Shown here: positions 57,628 through 64,000 of the stretch, piece after piece | Numbering within the stretch: the first letter of the stretch is position 1 | Layout of the letters: the number at the start of each line of letters is the position of its first letter | NCBI GenBank assembly: GCA_013180625.2 | Contig: SNVD02006216.1 | Span: forward strand, 1 to 64,000 | Source of the DNA: Boswellia sacra | Lineage: Eukaryota > Streptophyta > Magnoliopsida > Sapindales > Burseraceae | Direction of reading: 5' to 3' | DNA: 64,000 bases | Translations under genes and position numbers: made by a program | The notes under the pieces: generated by a model | Seen by the model: the letters and a program-made list of their open reading frames with translations, nothing else | The model's database searches: none | Told to the model about the DNA's origin: nothing

Positions 57628-59240
57628 TTAATATCCTAACTTATAATATGGATAGCTTTTGATAGATAACTGACCCTCCAATTGCTCTTTTCTCATTCTT
57701 GGTAATAGGTGGGCCTGCAACGGAGTTTTCATCACAATTGTAAACTCTGGCTTCTCCGACAAGTCAATATCATCGCCTCGCATGGCTCTCCATTGGAAAA
57801 ACCAGACCAAGTTTGCCACAAAATACTCCAAATGAAGCATCGCCAGAGTGTTGCCAGGGCACATTCTTCTCCCTACCCCAAATGGCATCATCTTGATCTC
57901 CTTGTTTCCACTCAACACTTCTTCACTACAGTTATCAGTAGTGCTCCTGATTAAGAACCTCTCAGGCTTGAATGCCATGGGATCTTCCCATACTTCTGGA
58001 TCCCAATTTGCCTCCGCCACCATGAAATTCACAACACCATTTTTGGGCACTACAGAGCCGTTGAGAACTACATCTTCAGTCACTGCATGCGGGAATAAGA
58101 AGTGCACAGGAGGGTGACGCCTTAAACCTTCCAAAACCACAGCTTTTAGGTATGGTAACTTGTGCAAATCTTCTTCTTCTATCACCTGCTTTGCTTCTCC
58201 CAGTATCCCTTTCATCTCCATGTATAGCTTCTCTTGAATTTCTGGATACTTCACCAAATTCGCCAGGATCCATTGCAAAGCCGTGGACGTTGTGTCAGTC
58301 CCCGCATCAAGAACCTCTGAGCATAAAGTAATTATTTCGCCATCTTCTAGTTTTCTAGTACCGCTCTCTTCTGGGAGCTGCAAATCCAGCAATGTATCAA
58401 CGTATGATACTACATTCTCATAATCTTTTTCTACTTCATTATCCCTTGAATTAAGCCTTTCTTGCTGCATCTTCTTTCTGGCGTTTATTAAAGGGAGGTA
58501 TACGTTATCTTTGTCTTGAAGAACCTCGAGCATCTCCTCCCAACTCTTTCGAAACAAAATCTTTCCAAGTCTTGGCCAGACATTAAAAAAACGGAATCGT
58601 GGCACGACGGAAAGCATACGCCGCTGTACGCGTTCTATCTGTCTTATTTTCTTCTCCTCGAGCTTGTCACCAAAACACATAAGGGCTAACAAGCAAAACA
58701 TGGCATATCGGACATGGTCAATCACACGAACAGGAGCACCAAACTTGGAATGAGATTTGAGCCTATCAATGAGAATCTCCAACACCCACTTGCGTGCATG
58801 TGAGAAGGACTTTACGCGGGAAGGTTGAAGGAGTTCTGATTTAAGGTTGCGGCGGAAAAGCCGCCAAGTAGGGCCATAAGGTGAAGTATTAATGTTATAG
58901 TGATTTTTGCTGATAATTTTAGCGGTAGGGGGAGGTGGTGGACGGTCAGCGAAGATGGCGCCATTTCGGATCAAGGCTTGATGAGCAAGAGAGCGATTGG
59001 CAACATAGATTGCAGGCCTGGAGCCAATAGTAAGCCTGATGACAGGACCATATTTTGCTCGCAGGTTTCGGAGGATGGACTCGAGTTGAGTGGGAGATTT
59101 AAAGAGCCATAGAAGATTGCCAATGAGGGGAAAGCTGGGGGCAGTTTGTGGGAGCCTGATGGCTTGGTGAGAAGGGTGAAGAGGATCTTGATGAATACTG
59201 CAACGGATAGTGAGACGATAAGCACGAGCCAGGTTTCCAT
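57628..59240 (-). pseudogene. CYP89A-like P450 with a 10 bp deletion at the proline hinge
   Basis: It starts METWLVLIV at 59,240. A deletion of 10 bp near 59,140 removes the second half of PPGP and shifts frame, leading to a short dead-end reading. The downstream frame is open without interruption from about 59,130 to 57,628. It carries AGTDTTSTALQ (I-helix), EGLRRHPP (ExxR), FKPERF and the haem loop [10 protein letters not shown] with its Cys. The stop found in the intact genes is replaced (TAA to CAA), so the C-terminus runs on about 17 residues (to YPYYKLGY). Apart from these two changes it looks like a recent gene; it could be a null allele or a base-call problem. Confidence 0.9.
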
Positions 59241-60841
59241 GATGGAAAAAGGAAGAAAATTTGGCGAAATGGGCTTTGACATTACGAGAATCCGAGTATT
59301 TTCCAAATCTAAGAATAAATAAGAAGTTTAAAACTTACTTTTGAGTTTCAAGAGATTAAAGATTAAAATTATCCTTATATCATGAGTTTTATGAGATTAA
59401 TTTAATTTCAACCGTTACAAATAAAATAAAAAAATATGTTACAGGTTTATTAAGATATTGTATTTAGGAGTTACAATAGTTGTTAATTAACTAATTAAGG
59501 CATGGGACTATAAAAAGGTGTCTCCATAGTCTCCATAAAGGAAAATACAATACAATTTACGTGACTATTTTCTCTGTTTTGCATGCGCTAATGACTGATT
59601 GTGGATTAATTGTGTGTGTATATATATATAATGACTTATTAACTTCATATGTAGCACTGTATATGATTCACAATCATATATACCAATTAAGCCATTAACC
59701 AATTTCCTTCAAGTTCCTATATGTAGATAATCTCATTACCCTCCATGCATGCATAGGGCAAGCATTCGATCGCCAATTCCTCGAGAATAACAGAATCGAG
59801 AATAACAGAAGTAATCATGCCTACCTACTGTGAGACTGAAGCATTATTGTCCTTAATAGGCTGACCTAGAAAGTACTGATAGAATTGTGGACATTGTCGT
59901 GGAGCCAAAATGCTAATATATGAGCAAATAAAATAAATATAGATACTCTCATTACCCTTTGGCTCAAATGATAATTCCAATCAATTTGATTGACCGATGC
60001 CTTAGAATTTCCTGATCGATCTAGTAACATGATTTACATACATGTAAGGGAAACTCATTCGTGAACCGCATCATCGTTGCTGTTCCTTATGATTATATAT
60101 AGGACGTCAGGAACTTTACCTTGTAAAATGTTGAGCACAAATTAATTCGATCGAGAAAGTTTAGAATATGTAAAACTAAATGTAATATTTGAAAATTATA
60201 AGATGTTGATGCATAATGCCATGTGGAAAGTGATTAACATAAAAGTGGTATGACTTTCTAAGGGATTGTTACATCATTTAGGATGCTAAACTTGCGATAT
60301 ATGATTCGGAACTTTGGTAGTAATATTTCTAATAACATGTTAATTAGGAGAGTCTCAAACGGTGCTTTTATTAAATATTTATTATTGAATTAAATAAGAA
60401 TTTTATGATAACAAAGATAAATCGATCAACCATTTTTTCGAAAGTGTAGAGAATTAATATTATTCGCCCATCAGTTATACATATATGGGAATCCATTGTT
60501 AAATTCTTTCAGATAACTAAAAACAATTAAAATATAACACGATGGATTAGTTACTTCAATATTACATATGAATGCATAAAGCTGTACGCACAAATCTTAT
60601 ATGTAAAAAGTCTTTTTTAACTGGTAAAAATTGTTGCTTCCCTTCACCTGCCCCAAAACCAACACTGTTTCTTTTTTCAAATATGTTGACTGACCTTTAT
60701 CAATATGAAATTCCTACTATATTTCATAATTAATTTAAGGGAAAAAAAAAAAAAAAAAAAAAACTATATAGGTCTTTTCGATGTTGGCAAAACTCTCAAA
60801 GATAATTAAACAAAAAGAAATCTGAATTTAATGTCATGGGC
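59241..60841. other. Intergenic region upstream of the 57.6 kb P450
   Basis: AT-rich, with a 20-odd base poly-A near 60,739-60,764. No gene was recognised. The P450 promoter would lie in its left part. Confidence 0.55.
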
Positions 60842-60915
60842 GCTCTCGTAGCTCAGTTGGTTAGAGCACCCGTTTAGTAAGCGGGAGGTCTTGAGTTCGA
60901 CTCTCAACGAGAGCA
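60842..60915 (+). tRNA. tRNA-Thr (anticodon AGT)
   Basis: A cloverleaf can be folded by hand: acceptor GCTCTCG/CGAGAGC, D-arm GCTC...GAGC, anticodon stem CCCGT/GCGGG with loop TTAGTAA (anticodon AGT at 60876-60878), and T-arm TTGAG-TTCGACT-CTCAA, then discriminator A. There is no intron. It carries internal Pol III boxes (TAGCTCAGTTGG and GTTCGACTC), so it should be transcribed independently. Confidence 0.95.
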
Positions 60916-60924
60916 AATTACTTC

Positions 60925-60930
60925 TTTTTT
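60925..60930 (+). terminator. Pol III terminator of the tRNA
   Basis: A run of six T residues ten bases after the tRNA end, the standard RNA polymerase III stop signal. Confidence 0.8.
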
Positions 60931-61310
60931 AAATATTTTATAATTTTTATAAAATTAAATCTTGAAGTGTCGCCGTTTTGTGACTCAAGCGTTGGGATTC
61001 CGGTACCGGATTGTATCGTTGTCTTCTAAACCACAATGCTTCACCACAAAATTTAACTGTCACTTTCCTTCGCTCCAAACAATCACGCTACACTTATATT
61101 TATTTTTATTATTAAATATTTATTCTACTCCTCCACTACTCCACGCATTTCAAATCCCTACCATACACTCCGTCCCTTACCCCACTATCAAATTCTTAGG
61201 ATCTCCATTTCTGATTTTTTTCGCTCCTTTTTTATCTTGAATTTTCTTTTCATGTCTTCATTTTCTTCTTCCACTCCACCAAATCAACACTAACAACTCA
61301 GTAGTCAATA

Positions 61311-64000
61311 ATGTTAGCTCACAAGACCTCTCACTTTCCGTTACTCTTCCACAAGTTCCGCCGCAATCTCCGGAACCGCCCCAAGTTTGCTTGCATTTTG
61401 GACCACGCCAACGTTATTGCCGCCGCTGCCGCTGCTGCGGCCACCTCCGGTAAGGTCCATGGTGCCGTCACCTCCGCCATCACTCATGTCGCTGTAACTG
61501 CCGTCGCTATCGCTTCCGGCGCTTGTCTTTCCACCAAGGTCGATTTCTTGTGGCCTAAGCTGGAGGAGCAACCGGGTACTTGTTTATAGTCTTTATTATT
61601 TCCCCGGTATTGATGGATTTTGTTATTTTACTGGTTCCGGTGACATTACTGATATCTAAGATTTGAGAATTGTGATATGAAATGTTGAAGTTGCAAAATA
61701 TTTATGAAATTTTATTGTTATAACATTGAATTTTGAACTTGTAATGAGCAAGTGTGATGTTTCGTATTATAAGTTTTGTCTTTCATGTTGCAAATTTTCT
61801 GTTTCTCTGGCCATACGTGTTCCCAAGAGATGAATTTGTAATTATTTCTAATGGAAAAGATAAGGAGAATTCTACTTTAGGGGATTTTGCTATCTTATTG
61901 TGTCAATTGATAGTGAGAATTTTAACAGGAGATGTAAGACTCATCTCTTGGGATATTGTAGTTAAACATAGATGTAACACCCAAGACGTATTACATCTGA
62001 GCCGTAGCATAAAGTGGTGCAAGTTAGATGAGGTGAGACTAGAGTTTAGTTCAAAATTCTACATTGCCTGGTTAGAGAAAGTCATTTGGCTATATATGTA
62101 GAGATTGTCATCCAACGGACTTTTGGAAAAATCCAAAAACAAAACCATGTTGGTTGAGGCCTAGAGCAGATGATATTATAGTTTGTGGGAGTGGGTTGTT
62201 ACAATTATATGTCTAACATGCAAATGGATGATTCTAATGTGACGTGAAATGAAAATAATATCATTCAATGTGAAACTTGTAGTCGAAGTAAGTTGTAGCA
62301 TAGAGAAGGTCAAACTTTTAATATAATCAAGGTTTCTTCTCTGCCTAATCGAATGTGAATGAATGAGTAGCTAAACGCTCTGTATTGGGGCAGCGGCTTC
62401 ACTTCTTTCTTTTGGCGAGATTATCATATATAAAAAGAATGGATGAAGGTCAGTCCATCCCGTCGGCCTTTGCTATTCTTTATTTCAATATTATTTTCTT
62501 CCCTGGAAGACGGGGCTTATGATAAATACTTTGTGGCTACATTCATCAAGTTATATATTATCATGTTTTTGGTTCAAAGATAATCCAAATATAAGATTTA
62601 CCTCATCAGGACAGTTGAAGCTAAGTTTATAATATAACTTTTGGGTTTTGTACTCTTTCATTCATGTAATTTTCCAATAACTTCTTTATTTTGAAAGCAT
62701 TGCAGGTTCCTTCATACTGGATGGAGTTGACGTAACTGGGTATCCTATATTTAGTGATGCAAAGGTTTACCATCTTTCTCGCATCATGATTTGTGCGATG
62801 TAGTCATCTTTTTGCAACTAAAAAAGTTAATTTGTGAAGGCAGGTGCAAAAGGCTATTGCATTTGCAAAAAAGGCTCACCATGGGCAGTTTCGTAAAACA
62901 GGAGATCCTTATTTGACACATTGCATCCATACAGGAAGAATCTTAGCAATGCTGGTTCCATCAAGTGGCAAACGAGTATGTAATTTTATTACAAGCTATG
63001 ATGGTTTAAGTCTGTGTAATTTTGCATATATATATCCTTTAGATTATGGCCATAAGTTTTGACATCCTTTATTCTAATGACAATTTATCAATTTCACTGC
63101 ATGCTAGCAAGCAATGTTCGTTATTTATTTAATGTAAAATTAGTTAAAACGTGCATCATACAGCAGTGATATCAAATATAAAATGGCACAATTACCTGAA
63201 TTAAAAAAGTAAAATAAATAGAATCATGCAGTTGAAATTAGGACTTGTTTGTTTTTGTATTTTGGGTTTTTTATTTTTGGGCCTTGACATTCGGAAAGAA
63301 TGTATGGTTGGTTTTAAATTTTTTTGAATTTTGAAAACAATATGTGATTGATATTGATTTAAATGAATTGGTAAATGTGCGTTTTTATAAAACTGTTTTC
63401 TAGAAATGGAAACAAACAAGCTCTTAGGGATCTAGAATATTAACTATCCTAATCTTTTTAACTGTCTTGTTAATCTATGTATTCTGAAGTGATATGCTCG
63501 GAAGTAAACTATCGTATTTATCTATTTAAATTTTTTAAAATGCATATATTGCATTAATTATTGAAGAAAATTATGCTAACAATGCATATGGTTTAACTCC
63601 TGTCCTTATTCTTGAAAATTGGCTGCCCAGTTCAGTTGGCTGCTGGTCTAGGCAACATCCCCAGATTTCAATTCAAATGAAATATTAAAATAATAATAAT
63701 AATAATAATAATAATAGTACTTTGGGTCATTGTATTTTTCTGATTACTAATTACAGTTTTAATGATGTTGAGTGTAGAGTTAATTGAGCTTTACTACATC
63801 CTAGCATGTTAGAATAAAAATATGAAGAAACTATGGCTATCTGCAGCAAAAGATCTTGTGTTGCAAACTTATTAAGCCATTAACTCTTTGCTGAAATTGT
63901 TTATTTCTGATGCAGGCTGTTGACACAGTTGTGGCTGGGATTCTCCATGATGTTGTGGATGATACATGTGAAACTTTGTCAAGTATAGAAGAAGAGTTTG
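61311..64000 (+). CDS. RelA/SpoT homologue-like protein (HD domain), 5' part
   Basis: Four exons are visible: 61311-61575, 62706-62764, 62844-62975 and 63916 to the window end. GT-AG sites and phases agree. The start ATG opens a basic N-terminus (KFRRNLRNRPKF) and an Ala-rich segment, compatible with a plastid transit peptide. Next comes VDFLWPKLEEQPG and the beginning of the HD hydrolase fold: FAKKAHHGQFRKTGDPYLTH, then VAGILHDVVDDT with the HD metal ligands. Such proteins make and/or degrade (p)ppGpp; whether this one hydrolyses, synthesises or does both depends on the part beyond the window. It is distinct from Arabidopsis RSH2/RSH3 in this region, so no symbol is given. Confidence 0.88.
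63241..63423. mobile_element. Tourist-like MITE in intron 3 of the RSH-like gene
   Basis: 183 bp. The left end is GGACTTGTTTGTTTTT and the inverted right end GAGCTTGTTTGTTTCC, flanked by TTA on both sides (63238-63240, 63424-63426). A 3 bp TTA duplication with a GTTTGTTT terminus identifies a PIF/Harbinger-derived MITE. Non-coding. Confidence 0.75.
63690..63716. repeat. (TAA)n microsatellite in intron 3 of the RSH-like gene
   Basis: About 27 bp of TAA repeats within the intron. Confidence 0.85.

Noticed and set aside
61341..61571. 76-codon Gly/Ser-rich ORF on the minus strand
   Set aside because: Shadow of exon 1 of the RSH-like gene; the composition follows from the Ala-rich coding strand.

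Overview
The window is nuclear DNA of a flowering plant, most likely a eudicot. It is AT-rich, has GT-AG introns, plant-type Ty1/Copia, CACTA, hAT and PIF/Harbinger elements, a plant cytosolic tRNA-Thr, intronless CYP89A-type cytochrome P450 genes, a plant class-B ARF GTPase and a plastid-type RelA/SpoT homologue. The species cannot be named from sequence alone.

Layout. (1) Positions 1 to about 34,433 form one giant palindrome centred at about 17,203/17,204, with arms of at least 17.2 kb. The left arm runs off the window start. Reading outward from the centre, each arm carries an ARFB1 gene whose fifth intron holds a decayed antisense Copia element, then an intact CYP89A gene convergent to ARFB1, then the 3' end of another CYP89A copy. 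The exact centre is a roughly 530 bp foldback element with hAT-like ends. (2) Positions 34,401-47,694 hold a CYP89A pseudogene split by nested insertions: a Copia element in the P450, a 7.3 kb CACTA element in the Copia 3' LTR, and a PIF/Harbinger-like element, a hAT-like element and a MITE inside the CACTA. (3) Positions 47,695-57,600 are repeat-rich intergenic DNA with a truncated P450, MITEs, a CACTA terminus, a second hAT-like element and two exon-like scraps. (4) Positions 57,628-59,240 hold a nearly complete CYP89A copy broken by a 10 bp deletion at the proline hinge. (5) Positions 60,842-60,915 encode tRNA-Thr(AGT). (6) From 61,311 to the window end lie the first four exons of an RSH-like (p)ppGpp metabolism gene.

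The P450s are a local tandem family on the minus strand (right of the centre) in which only the two palindromic copies look functional. ARFB1 (membrane-trafficking GTPase), the P450s (ER mono-oxygenases) and the RSH-like gene (plastid alarmone) have no obvious shared pathway. The unifying theme is structural: inverted duplication plus nested transposition. The main open question is whether the palindrome is real or two haplotypes joined head to head by the assembler.
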